A stretch of DNA of 64,000 bases. Source: Phellopilus nigrolimitatus (Eukaryota; Basidiomycota; Agaricomycetes; Hymenochaetales; Hymenochaetaceae). The position numbers and the translations under genes were made by a program. The stretch is taken from assembly GCA_021029095.1 (NCBI GenBank), contig JAJOHG010000003.1, forward strand, positions 1,426,001-1,490,000, written 5' to 3'. Shown in pieces: positions 9,653-20,351 of the stretch (position 1 is the first letter of the stretch; each line of letters begins with the position of its first letter). The notes below the pieces were generated by a model. It ran no database searches. It was not told where the DNA came from and worked only from the letters and a program-made list of their open reading frames with translations.

Positions 9653-10996
9653 GGTAGCGAGTCAGTCGAAGTCGTTGAAATGCTTGATAAGAAATTTAGT
9701 TGAGACGGTGGTGACTCAATTCTGATTGATTCTTCTGAGAAAAAAAAAGTAACTCAAGAACCGAGATGATGATAGTAAGAGCGTAAGAGATGAGCAGAGG
9801 GGAGGCAAAAGAGTGTGCCTTTGTAGTTGTTTACACATCTACCAAAATGGAAATTGTGCGGCTCATGAGTGAAAGGCGAGCTACAAGGTAAGTTTTGGAG
9901 CTCAAGTCTCCACCATTTTGCACGATTTAAGTTGAAAAATTTTCGGGTGATATGGGTCTGGGAGGTCTAATTGGTCGATTTTTTTATTTATCCCTCAACG
10001 TGTCAGAACAGACATGTAAGACCATCGTTTTGCCACCTTGAGGGAGAAATTAAAAATTCGGCCAAGCAGACGTCCCAGCCCCATATCGCCCGAAACATTT
10101 CCAGCATAAATTTGGCAGAACTGTGGAGAATTGAGCTCAGAAACTTGTTCTGCGCATTTGCATGTATGCGCGGCATTCCTGTGCGCGCTGAGATCACATG
10201 ACAACCGAAAATGTGCTCACCTCCTGCTCTTTCTTCGCTATAAATCTTTCCACATAAATAAGCTACATTATATCAAGTGTTCATTGTATTATAGCCTTAA
10301 ATCACAGTTTTATGGCTCTTTAAAGAGAAAAGTCAGCAAGGAGTGGCTGAATTTCGTCAAGCTGGCGGAGTTTCTTAAATTGGCATGTGCCGATCATCTG
10401 TCATATTACAAAGCGTGCACACTCTTTTGGCAGGCATTGCCTCCCTCACTTACATCAGTCTCCTACTATGATGGCTTTTTTCATAAATTTTACGACAATA
10501 GCCTGATGGTCTTTGTTTATTCTCCCATTTTTCAAACTTCTCGCAGCTTCAGCCCCATTCATGATCTTTGCGCCGACATGTGCCTTTCTACAATACGCAG
10601 GGACGCATGGGTTCTTATCTATTTAACATCGTTGACAACTTCTCTGTCTCCTCCTAGTCTTCAAGCCTTGGAGTCTTTTGAACCGCGTTCACACCGTCTA
10701 CACATTCAGAGGTACAGGCGGAAGCCAGCCTCATCATTGTACGAATTCCACCTACCCTCTGACTGGTAAGAACACGTCTGAGAAGAATCTCTGTTTCTTA
10801 TTCATTATGCAGACTCGCTGATCTCGTGGATGGAGCGATCGGGATATCGCACCTATCTTGCGAACGACTAGCGCACCCATTGAGATTCAAGTGAGTAGCT
10901 TGCGCTTAAAATTGTTTTAAATAATGGAACGAGCGATGATTACACGGAATGCACACTACGCTATAATACACTAGGAACGTGTAGATACATACAACA
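9653..10996. other. Intergenic: upstream of F-box gene 1 and left part of segmental duplication copy 1
   Basis: No convincing gene. From about 10440 onward the sequence matches 20590 onward. On the minus strand a short stretch around 10490-10560 and its counterpart around 20700-20770 differ mainly at third codon positions, hinting at a former short coding exon (MNGxExARS-like), but no complete gene was built. Confidence 0.45.
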
Positions 10997-12620
10997 TCAA
11001 GCATCTTCATCTCCCGAGCTTCCCTGATTCCCTTGGAACTCATAGATCATTTGAGCGATGCCCTAGGTACGTCCACTGTCAGTTCGTGTATCAAGAACGA
11101 ATGATTTCTCAAAGGCTTACCCCGACGAAGTATTCCATCGATAAGCCCAGTATCCCATACTCGACTTTGAAATCCTCCAATTGTTGAGCAAGGGATAAAA
11201 TGCGAGGTTGGGCCGCGTATCGGCATATTTCATCGCCTGCGGTATTGAGGAGAGTGTTGAGCCCGATCATATACCCGTTCGACCAACGGTGCTCGAAGAG
11301 GAGCTCGGCGGCGTCAGCAATGTCGTGGCTGGCGACGATGTGGGCACGGAACATCTCGCCAAGCAATTTTGCGACGACGATCCCCTTCTTCGTATGGACG
11401 AGGCGCAGGGGAAGGTTTTCATCACTCTCAAGGAGTGAGCTAGGCGCGACGAAGAGCTCGTACTCCCCAATGAAACGATGGTTGTATGACTGGATGCTGG
11501 ATGTCAGGCAGTGGCATGCGAGAGAGAGGATGGCATACTCACCGGGTCCCAGATATCCAGGAACAGGTGGACTACTTTCTCTCTTACAGAGAGCAGAGCG
11601 TCTTCACTGTGGCTGGACGGTAGGCTGTGCAGCCAGCTGCTGATGGCACCGACCGAAGGCCCGATGTCGAGCTCAGATGTGATTCTCTGCAAGAGAATCT
11701 CGGCGCTAGTAATGGAGGTGACGCTGTAAGCATCCCCCAATAAGTGTGGGGATGCTGGCGTATCCCCTGAAGTGTTGTGATTTGCTTGCAGGGAAGACAC
11801 TGGGTCTTCCCCGCCGGCGGGAGTAGCGACATGGTCGTCGTATGCCATGGACGGATATGCCCATAGCGATTCTCCACTCATACTTGCTGGGTATCCCAGC
11901 GGTTGACACAAAGACGGGAAAATGAGTCCGATGCACTGGCCGTTCCCGCCATAGTCGACGAATTCTGTTGGTGTCGATGAGAGAGTTGGGGACAAGGAAA
12001 GTTGCTGCTCGCCGTCACAAGGGGGTAAATCTGATGTTTGAGGGCGAGGGGTGGCAGGTGGGGTCTGCGGGAATCCATAGTCCAAGTCCATCGTGGAGGA
12101 GATGATGGTGGCTGGCGGCTGGTGGCTGGATCCGCGAGCCTTTTGTACGCGCATTCTGGTGGCCCGCACGTGATCGTTCACCCGGGTTGTTGGTGGCTTT
12201 GTGTTGGTGGCTTTGTTCATCGAAACGGGCAATGCTTGTATTTTTATATTACTTATACTTTTCAGCCTGTTCTCGCGTGTGATACTTTACTTATGGGTTA
12301 CTTTATCACACTCCAGAGAAATCCTCTGACAATGTTGAGGGCGTCTCGATCCCCAAGAGAGAGGGTAAGCGATTTATCATCCTCCTACATTGATGATTTT
12401 TTGCTCGCTTTGGCGAAGGTTTATTATGCATAGAAGCAATAACATCGCATTGCATTATTCATCGAGGCATCATAATATTGGGTGATTAGAGATTCTTGAC
12501 ATTTGTGATTGCACACTATAAAATATACCTTGCATCTCGCATGGGCAAGATTCACCTGAAGCATAAAGCCTCTATGTTTACAATTGCGACCAATCCCAAT
12601 GTGAAATCCATTCGAACCTC
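10440..12620. repeat. Segmental duplication, copy 1
   Basis: About 2.2 kb in direct orientation match about 20590-22840. The match includes a complete three-exon gene, its upstream region to about 12.6 kb and about 0.5 kb downstream. Similarity is clear by eye but with many substitutions and small indels. Ends are approximate. Confidence 0.8.
10997..12091 (-). CDS. Uncharacterised three-exon protein, copy 1
   Basis: Exons 12091-11543, 11489-11121 and 11062-10997 encode 327 aa. The N-terminal 100 residues are Ser/Pro/Thr-rich with LSSTPTEFVDYGG and PLGYPASMSGESLWAYPSM, probably disordered. The C-terminal half is predicted mostly helical, with FIGEYELFVAPSSLL, KLFGEMFRAHIVASHDIADAAELLFEHRW and DFKVEYGILG. 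The recurring (F)GE-F/Y pattern faintly recalls MIF4G-type helical repeats, but this is weak. Exon borders are supported by the second copy at 21199-22272: both introns fall at the same positions and both last exons run to a stop in the same frame. The start MDLDY was chosen because the frames upstream differ between copies. Function is unknown. Confidence 0.75.
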
Positions 12621-13120
12621 TGTGAATTCGCTTTTTCTGTTCTGTTTTTTTTCTCAGCCCGCGACATCCGACGATTGTGGCTTTCTCCAAACCTTCCCAG
12701 TGTCCTTGCTCCTCCATTGCAGATCAGAAGTGCTCCAGAAATTCGCCATAGATACGATCCGTACGTCGGAGTAGTAGAGTTTTGAAAACAGTGCTGGCAG
12801 CTGCTGTCTCCCCAGCTCACCATGTTCTCTGGCGCGCTTGGGCACAAGACTTTAAAAGTCTTGTCTAATGTGTTCGATCCCAAACTGCAGTTAGCCACAA
12901 AGCCAACACTGGATACGTGATGGAGACTTCGTTAATTAAAATTTTAAATTATCAATTATACACGTCTCAAATCCGACCCCGTCTCTGAAGTAAATATCGC
13001 CTCTGCATCAAATTCTCAACAATCCTGAGAGCCTCAATCTTAGCTTGAATGTATTGCCATCATTCCAGTGACATCTGCTCTTCCCAACGTTCCTGCTTTG
13101 CTTTCGTCACCCGCACAATC
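12092..13120. other. Intergenic: upstream of unknown gene copy 1, then 3' flank of F-box gene 2
   Basis: No gene recognised. The first 500 bp belong to the segmental duplication. From about 12820 the sequence matches the 3' flank of F-box gene 1 (from about 7640). Confidence 0.5.
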
Positions 13121-14785
13121 CTATAGGACACATTCGAAAAGAGTATAGTTATGTATTAGTCTGTACATAGACACGATTATGGTCAGCTTGCGCATTCGAT
13201 CAAGGAGGGGAAAGGGCGAACCGTAGCCTTTTGAAGACGAATCGTAGTATTCCAAAGGCGAACCGCAGCGTTTCAAATCCAAACCGTCGCTTTCAATCGC
13301 CAATCCTTCCGAGAGGAATCCATTAATCATACTACGCGTTTGAGAACTTGCGAGGTCTAGGTGCATGTAGGAAACGGAAACTTTCCGAAGTGTGCCGCCT
13401 GCACGCCAGCGAGATGCGACCATCTGGCAGAAGCCTTCCGAGGTCATGAAATGCCGGCACCCGGCAAAGCTGATTGATTCCAGTCCTGGACACAGATTAA
13501 CTTCTGGCTCGAAAACCGAAGAGCCTGGCGTGATCGTCAGCGCATGCAAGAATGCATCGCCGAGATTGTGCAATCTGAGCGATAGATGCCTTAACTCCGG
13601 GATCATAGACAGGAGGTCGAGTACGTGGGTTGTGTCGTCCGATTCATAACGCCAGTCAGGCGAGGGGCAGAGACTTAAGGAGGTCAAGGGGCACTTGGAG
13701 CGAAGAATCAAAGACTTGATGCTGATGAAAAGACTGCTCCCGTTTGCAGCTATGTGCGTACCATAGACGGTGATATCAAGGCTCTCAAGATTCGGGATAG
13801 TGAGCTGGCTAAGAGCGTGTCTGAGTGCTCGAGGCTGCGTTGCCACAAGCTCGAAACGTGCTTCACGAACCATGGGCAAGACAACCTCTGTCGTGTCTCG
13901 CACATTGGCGACATAAAGTATAAGCTTTTCGATGAACTGCAACTGTGGAGCAAAGCGCGCTGTTTGGATAAAATCCTTCCATGTCGGACCGAAAAGGAGG
14001 CCATTCCGGTTGCGTATGGATAACTTGTTAAGTTTTCCAAATGTCGGTGTGGGATCATGGAGGTAGCATATGTCGGACATCCGGAGTTCCCTGAGACGAG
14101 GAGAACAGGACAGGTCAAGACAAACCCTTCCTGCAGGCTTTGCCCATGCTAATTGGACATCGACAGACAATTTTTCCAGCAGAGGCATATCGCACATCGT
14201 ATACTTCATATCATAGTATTCTTGTGGAAAGCCAATGTCGATGTGTTTCCAGCGTCGCTGATGAGAAAGCGTCATGACAAGAAGCTTGGTTATTCCCTCA
14301 TGCTCATCCGAAGTCCATACTATAAGGTTCGGGTCAAGTCTAATGAACAAAGGTGAGCTGCAAGATCTGGCTAGCCAAATAGCCCACGCTTTAACTGCCG
14401 CCTCGATCCTTGGTTGAATAAAAATCCTTGGTTGGATAACTTCAGGGTATACCAACGAGTTTGTCAAGTCGAATGACGGATCCTTTTGTGCGTAAAAAGA
14501 AAGATTCGCCCAGAGGGCTGAGTTAGAGACAGTGGAGTATCTCCAGGTCCGGCAGACTTGCGACACGTTAAGCGGGGCATCAGTATTCGATGAATACGCG
14601 AGATTCGGAAGAGGGAGCCAAGAAATTATCTGGGCGAGGATGTCGGCGTTTATGCCGCTCGCATGCATGCCGCGCAGTTCTGCAAGTCTGTGACTAAGGC
14701 GCTTCAATTCCCGGGCATCAGCGACACGAGACTCCATCTGCTTTCTGACGGCAACAATTTCGCGAAAGGTGGCCATGGTCGACAT
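13121..14785 (-). CDS. F-box paralogue 2 (intact)
   Basis: 554 aa from the MSTMATFREI start; the frame is open further upstream to 14998, but that part resembles the untranslated flank of paralogue 5, so 14785 was chosen. The F-box-like segment is INADILAQIISWLPLPNLAY through VCRTWRY, followed by the Leu-rich solenoid. It is highly similar to paralogues 1 and 5 throughout. There is a small local duplication in frame (RIFIQPRIEAAV). The C-terminus extends about 20 residues beyond paralogue 1 because the stop codon used there is absent. Confidence 0.85.
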   Translation of the reverse strand: MSTMATFREIVAVRKQMESRVADARELKRLSHRLAELRGMHASGINADILAQIISWLPLPNLAYSSNTDAPLNVSQVCRTWRYSTVSNSALWANLSFYAQKDPSFDLTNSLVYPEVIQPRIFIQPRIEAAVKAWAIWLARSCSSPLFIRLDPNLIVWTSDEHEGITKLLVMTLSHQRRWKHIDIGFPQEYYDMKYTMCDMPLLEKLSVDVQLAWAKPAGRVCLDLSCSPRLRELRMSDICYLHDPTPTFGKLNKLSIRNRNGLLFGPTWKDFIQTARFAPQLQFIEKLILYVANVRDTTEVVLPMVREARFELVATQPRALRHALSQLTIPNLESLDITVYGTHIAANGSSLFISIKSLILRSKCPLTSLSLCPSPDWRYESDDTTHVLDLLSMIPELRHLSLRLHNLGDAFLHALTITPGSSVFEPEVNLCPGLESISFAGCRHFMTSEGFCQMVASRWRAGGTLRKVSVSYMHLDLASSQTRSMINGFLSEGLAIESDGLDLKRCGSPLEYYDSSSKGYGSPFPLLDRMRKLTIIVSMYRLIHNYTLFECVL

Positions 14786-15694
14786 CGTGGAGTTGGCGTT
14801 TGAAGCGAGTTGGCGGAAGTCGTTGTTGTCTAGTCGAGGTAATGAAGACTCGAGTCCGATTGATTCGTTTGAAAATAAAAGTTGTTCCAAAATCGAGACG
14901 TTGATAGTAAGGTGCAAACGAGAGCAAGAAATCTTAAAAGAAAGTTCAGAGTCGGTACGCGGATTGATCGTCTCACGCCACTTGGACCGTCCAGCCACAG
15001 TGGTCTAAGGATTCTCTCAGATTCATGCACAAAGCACCGTCAGCACTTGCCCAGCAGCTCTATTACCACCAATCTTCTCCTGAATTAAGCTAGTGCTCTG
15101 TTCATAAAATGTTATGATTCAATAGTTTTTTTAATTAATCGATGCCCAGAGTCCAGTTAAACTCCTGTACGAGCTTTGACGACGATTTTGAATTGGATGC
15201 CGATTCACTCTTAACGAAAGCAGCTCCTCTTCGTGCCCAAACGAAATATCTTGCAGAATTTACATAGTATATTAAGCTTTGTCGGTCTTGGTTTGTCCCC
15301 GCCTCTATGATGTCTTATAAGAAGTTTATTCAACTGCAGCCACTCCTTTGTGTACGATGGTTGCAGGGATTTTGGAGACTCAAGCAGTTGAGCGCAAAAA
15401 ATCGGAGCCTCATCTGCTATGCTAGATCATCAATCCCAGTGATCCACAAATTCGGTTTGCATGCAAGACAATACTCTCTGTTGTACTTATTCCTTGACAG
15501 CATGTCTCAAGTCCAACGCCATTTCTGAAGTAAATATCACCTCAGCATCAAATAATTAACAAACCTAGGAGCTTCGATCCTAGTCGAATGTATTGCCACT
15601 ACTCGACTGACATCTGTTCTTCCCAACGTTCCTGCTTTGCTTTCATCGCCTTCGCAGTCCTATAAGACACATTTGAGAGGAGTACAGTTATGTA
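14786..15694. other. Intergenic: promoter of F-box gene 2 and 3' flank of F-box gene 3
   Basis: No gene recognised. It holds the shared box CTCACGCCACTTGGACCG at 14972-14989. The right half matches the 3' flanks of the other F-box paralogues. Confidence 0.5.
14972..14989 (+). promoter_or_regulatory. Shared upstream box of F-box paralogues (gene 2)
   Basis: The word CACGCCACT with a GGACCG extension lies about 190 bp upstream of the gene 2 start and recurs, in the same orientation relative to the gene, upstream of paralogues 5, 6 and 7 and weakly 3. It could be a conserved promoter element or simply residual homology of copied promoters. Confidence 0.4.
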
Positions 15695-17271
15695 TTATTC
15701 TGTATGCATAGACACGAATATGGTCAGCTTGAGCGTTCGATCAAGGAGGGGAAAGGGCGAACCGTCGTCTTCCGAAGGCGAATCGCAGCCTTTCAAGAGC
15801 GAATCGTAGAATTCAATCACCAATCCTTCCGAGGCGAATTCAAAAATCATGCTCTGCGTGCGAGAACTTGCGCGTAATAGGTATCTGATGGAAAAGGAAA
15901 CTTTCCGAAGCGTGCCACCTGCACGCCAGCGAGATGCGATCATTTCACAGATGCTGTCCGAGGACATACGATGCTGCGACTCGTCGGGTAAGTCGATTGA
16001 TTCCAGTTTTGGGCATAAATTATCTCCTGACTCGAAATCAGCAGAGTCTGGCGTGATCGTCAGCGCAAGCAGGAATGTATCATCGAGGTCGTGAATTTCG
16101 AGACACAGATGCCTCAACTCCGGGACCGTGGACAGGAGGTCGAGTACGTGGATTGTGTCGTCCGAACCAGGGTGCCCGTTAGACGAGGGACAAAGACTTA
16201 AGGAGGTCAAGGGGCACTTGGAGCGAAGAATTAAAGACCTGATGCTGACGCAAAGACCGCTCACGTTTGCAGTTGTGTCCGTATCATAGACTGTGACATT
16301 AAGACTCTCCAGATTCGGCATAGTGAGTTGACCAAGAGCGTGGCTGAGTGCTCGAGGCTGCGTTTCTGCAAGCTCGAATTTTGCTTCACAAACCATGGGC
16401 AAGACAACCTCGGCAGTATCTCGCACATCGTCGACAGGAAGTGCAAGCTCTTCAACGTACTTCAACTGTGGGGAAAAGCGCACGGTTTGGATGAAATCGT
16501 TCCATGTCAAACCGAAGGCATAGCTGCCTATGGATAAGCTGCTAAGGTTTTCAAATGTCGGTGCAGGTAGCATATGCCGAACATTCGGAGTTTTTTGAGA
16601 TGAGGAGAACGGGACAGGTCAAGACTAACCCTTCTGTCACCTACAGGGTTTGCGCGTTCATAATTGACACGGACAGATAATGCTTCCAGCAGAGGCATGT
16701 CGCTCATCGTAAAGGCGACATCATGTTCTTCAAGCGAAAAATCAATGTCGATATACTTCCAGCGACGCTGGTGAGAAAGAGTCATGGAAAGAAGCTTGAA
16801 TATTTCTTTATAATCGTCTGAAGACAAATTTATAAGGGTCAGGTCGAATTTAATGCGTAAAGGTGAGCTGCGAGATCTGGTTAGCCAGATACTCCACGCC
16901 TTAACTGCCGCCTCGATCCTCGGATGAATCATTTTTGAAAGTTCTGTCGAGTCTGTCCAGTTGGAAAACAGATCCTTCTGTGCGTAAAAATAAAGCTTCG
17001 CCCAGAGGGCTGAGTTCGAGACAGCGGAATATCGCCAGGTCCGGCAGACGTGCGACACGTTAAGTGGGGCATCAGATTTCGAGGGATAGGCGAAATTCGG
17101 GAGCGGGAGCCAAGAAAAGATCTCGACAAGGACATCGGCGTTTATGGCGTTTGCATGCGCACCGCGCAGCTCTGCTAGTTTGTGGCTAAGACACGTCACT
17201 TCCCGGGCATCAGCGGTCTCCATCTGCTGCTTGACGAAAAGAATTTCGCGAAAGATACGCATGGTCGACAT
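15695..17271 (-). pseudogene. F-box paralogue 3, frameshifted and mosaic
   Basis: Two overlapping frames together cover the whole family protein. The first (start 17271) carries the F-box (VLVEIFSWLPLPNFAY, VCRTWRY) and ends prematurely at about 16528. The second resumes at about 16573 with PAPTFENLSSLSI and runs to 15695. Where paralogue 2 reads CYLHDPTPTFGKL, this copy lacks a net 10 bases, which explains the shift. The first ~60 codons are almost identical to paralogue 4, while the rest follows paralogues 1, 2 and 5, so the gene is a mosaic. A truncated 248-aa F-box protein could still be made. Confidence 0.8.
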
Positions 17272-17538
17272 CGTGGTGTGCGCACTGGAGGCAAGCTTGA
17301 GCAAAGTTCCGCGACGTATTGTAGGGTTACGTGCCAGTATTATGAGCCCGAGGAAGAGGCCGTGTACGAGTCACTCAAATATGTTGCAGAGGCGACGTGA
17401 CGAGGCTTCTGGTTTCAAGTGGATTATATGGCTTGAAACAAAATTGTTGATGAGCAATGGCCAATAAGCAGAAATAAAACATATCAGCATCAGTGATGTC
17501 GTATTACTCAAATATGGGTACATACCGTATCGTACTGT

Positions 17539-18140
17539 CTACTGGCTTGTATTGATACAGTAGAGCATCGCTACGTTTCCAAAAATTTCGATGGAGAGAT
17601 TGGTCGCGAAGGCGGGCGCAAAGACTCCCTTATATTCATTTCGGCTGAGAGATGCAGAATTGTCGACAATGGAGGCTTCACAAAGGGATAGAGTGGTTCC
17701 ACGCCACTCGTCCACGGCGCCTTCCTTCAATTACTTGAACTGACATGGTTCGTCTAGTTAGGATTCCTGACCTAAATGCAATGCCAGATTCCAAGTTAAC
17801 TTCCGGAGAAGTCTGTCAGTCCTGCATGTTTTGATTGCTCCCAAGAATATGCCGGAGGGATTGAATTCAATAACGATGTCTTGGTGCATTGTAAAGTTCA
17901 AGCGGCCGTTGCGCCTTTCACTATGCGCCGAGCCTTCGACACGATGCACCAGAAATTGGAGGCTCGGCGAACTTGAGGTTTAGGATGGCACGCCGTAAAT
18001 GGTGACGATCTTTGGAGCATTTCTCGCTTGTTCTTTGGAGTATAGAACAGTGGAATATGCTTTGCTGCATATTTTGCGAATAGCTTCGTGTCTTTCTTGT
18101 TCAGATTAAAAGGCAGACGTACTCGCCTGTGAGGGATCCC
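17539..18140 (-). other. Uncharacterised, possibly decayed gene
   Basis: Three coding-looking segments lie in order on the minus strand: one with FNLNKKDTKLFAKYAAKHI (about 18110-17990), one with NFTMHQDIVIEFNPSGIF (about 17900-17780) and one with KEGAVDEWRGTTLSL to a stop at 17539. The last two could be joined by an intron starting GTCAGG near 17768, but no single model joins all three in frame. No family was recognised. Confidence 0.3.
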
Positions 18141-18299
18141 GCGCCGGGCACTCTAGCGTGAGGCGGGGAGCGCAATCGGCTCACATGGCCTCACTGTACG
18201 CATGAGCCGTGAACAAGAAGAGAGAAAGTGGGTGGGTGTGAGAAAGGACTGTGAGACGACTGAAAAGCTGAGCGGCCTACTAAAAAAAGTATGTTTTTG

Positions 18300-18425
18300 G
18301 TGGGCGGACATTTCACCGCGTGCGCGCCGGCGAGACTATGGGTATCTCGAAGTCGTTCGTGCGCTTCACGATGCGCATGAATCCTTTTGCTCGCGCCGCC
18401 CGCGGACGACTTTCGAGAACTTGGA
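18300..18425 (-). pseudogene. Fossil fragment of SNRNP40 exon 1
   Basis: On the minus strand the segment reads SSAGGASKR...HSLAGAHAVK, against SSAGDASKQ...VSLAGAHT in SNRNP40. The DNA match runs across the exon 1 donor into the intron (7171-7290), so it is a genomic copy, not a retrocopy. No other SNRNP40 exons follow. It lies just upstream of the LARP7-like gene. Confidence 0.7.
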
Positions 18426-18597
18426 GTCTTGGAGGTAATGCAAAAACGGAAGGTCACGCTCGGTATCACGCGTTTCGTACGCGTCGTCGCGTCCCGTAAC
18501 TCTTCTTGAGACTTTCAGGCGACCTTTTGAGCTGGCATGTTCTGAGCTGCATTGAGCCCATATCGTCTGGGTTAACTGGTTATTCTGGCTTGATAGC

Positions 18598-20351
18598 ATG
18601 GCTACTCCAGGTTTCGCATTCGTGCCGAGAAAGCTCGCCAAGTCCGTCGAAAAACCGGTCAAGCCCGCACGCCAGGTCGCTTCGTCGTCAAAGATAGCCA
18701 AGTCTACTCATGCAAAGGCCGGAGAGATGTACGCAGGAGGAGGAGACGACTCGGAAAGTGTGCGAGCGCGAAGACAGACTGGCAGGCTCAAGCAGAAGGA
18801 ATCGTATTTGGACGACGGCGCATATGCTGCCCTCCTCGAGCTGGCACTATCTGACCACGCATTATGGTCGAGCCGGGAGATGTTAGAGATAATGGAAACG
18901 AATGAGGATGGTTGTGAGGCTCTTCCGCTTCGAGGTTATCTTTTCTGAGTTTGATCGAGCTCGAAGTCGTTCCTCTCAGTTATGTGACATCCTCGGCGCC
19001 AGCGTTTGCAGGCATGACGCCCATACCGCCGGAGTTGGCACTCATGCGCTGTATTAAGTCCAGCTCGGTTCTGGAAGGTCGCATGGTTATCGCGGAGCCA
19101 TGTCAGGATGCGTGGATTGGACAGAGGGGAGGCAGTTCAGCGGGACAAGGCGGGTTCGAGGTGCGGCGCAAGGACTGGACGAAGGTGCGAGAGCGGATCC
19201 GCAAATACACGTCTTTTCAATGGGACAGCAAGACGATCTATGTCGTGCGTATGCTATCTATCTATGTGCATCTACATGGCAGCTGAAGGACACCGCAGGA
19301 AAACCTGCCTCACTCTGTGCGCACGGTTCCGGCCGTGTACCAGTTCGTTCGCGAGCTCCTGGCTGACGGGATGGGCCCAGGAGCATCTCAGGCGGAGTCA
19401 GTGCAAAGCATAACCTTCCCCTCCCATCGCGACGACAAGCCAGGTGCGCCGCCCCCGACCAAAAGCAGAGGCTTCGCTTTCGTCGTGCTTCTGCATGTGA
19501 AAGACGCGGAGCACCTCCTGCAGCGCTGGCCCTGGAGTCTTGACTCGCATCCGTCCCAGGCACTTGTGGACACGCCAGGGGTCGTGGCCGAAGCTGTCGA
19601 GCTTGGATTCCGCTGCCTGTCGAAGAAAGAGTGGGACAGGCTGAAGATGGAGTATCTTTCTCTGCAGCGCCAGCTGCTCGAAAAGACCATGACCTCCAGC
19701 AGGCCTGGCCCATCCGTGAGAGTCTTGGATGCTCAGGAACAAGCACTTCGGCAAAACTACACCGAAGCAAAAGAAACTCCTGTCCCTGCCCCTGCCCCTG
19801 CACATCAGACAACGCTTCCTTATCCAGCGGACTGCCTCGTCTTCGTCAAAAATGTACACCCAGAGACGAACAAGACGACGCTTCGTTCGCTCTTTACGCA
19901 TGCGCTCGGCGGGGTTGCGAGCGGAGCCGCCGACGCGATCGATTACGTGGACTACAACAAAGGGCTTGACAGCGTACGTGCTTCCTTCCTCTATCTGAGC
20001 CTCTCATATTATCTCTGACGTCGCTGGGCTCGTTCACAGTGCCTTCTCCGACTGACAGCGCCTCAGCACGCACGCGCACTCGTCGCCCTTTTTTCCGACC
20101 GAAAAATCACCCAAGCAAGCGCGCTGGATAGCGAGGGTGCGCCGCCCGCAGGAGACACGTCCATCGAGATCGTGCTCGTGCAGGGAAAGAAGGAAGAGGT
20201 CTACTGGGAGAAGGTGCCCGAGAAGATCAGGAAGCAAGCTGTCGCGAAAGCACAGGGCGTGTTCGAGGATGCCGCAGTGCATAATGGGGACCAAGGAGCG
20301 GGCGGGGCTGTTACTGGCGGCAAAAAACGTAAACGTCGGAAGCATGGGTAA
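18598..20351 (+). CDS. LARP7: LARP7/Pof8-type La-related protein (La module plus C-terminal xRRM)
   Basis: LARP7-family proteins bind 3' ends of RNA polymerase III RNAs or telomerase RNA; fission yeast Pof8 is the telomerase member. Exons 18598-18913, 18967-19244, 19299-19973 and 20040-20351, 526 aa. La-motif features: YAALLELALSDHALWSS, then ETNEDG|FVPLSYV spanning intron 1, and ELALMRCIKSS. RRM1 starts SKTIYVENLP across intron 2, with KSRGFAFVVL as its RNP1. The C-terminal domain starts DCLVFVKNVHPET and ends with KKEEVYWEKVPEKIRKQA, the Trp-containing helix typical of xRRMs. The tail KKRKRRKHG is a likely nuclear signal. Intron 1 (18914-18966, GTGAGG) was chosen because it restores the La-motif sequence. 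Whether the RNA partner is telomerase RNA or U6 is not shown. Confidence 0.87.

Noticed and set aside
10131..10769. 212-codon plus-strand frame
   Set aside because: The matching region of the second duplication copy does not keep this frame, so it is not conserved as coding.
12590..12625. GTTCGAAT-type word resembling a tRNA B box
   Set aside because: No cloverleaf or A box at the right spacing on either strand.
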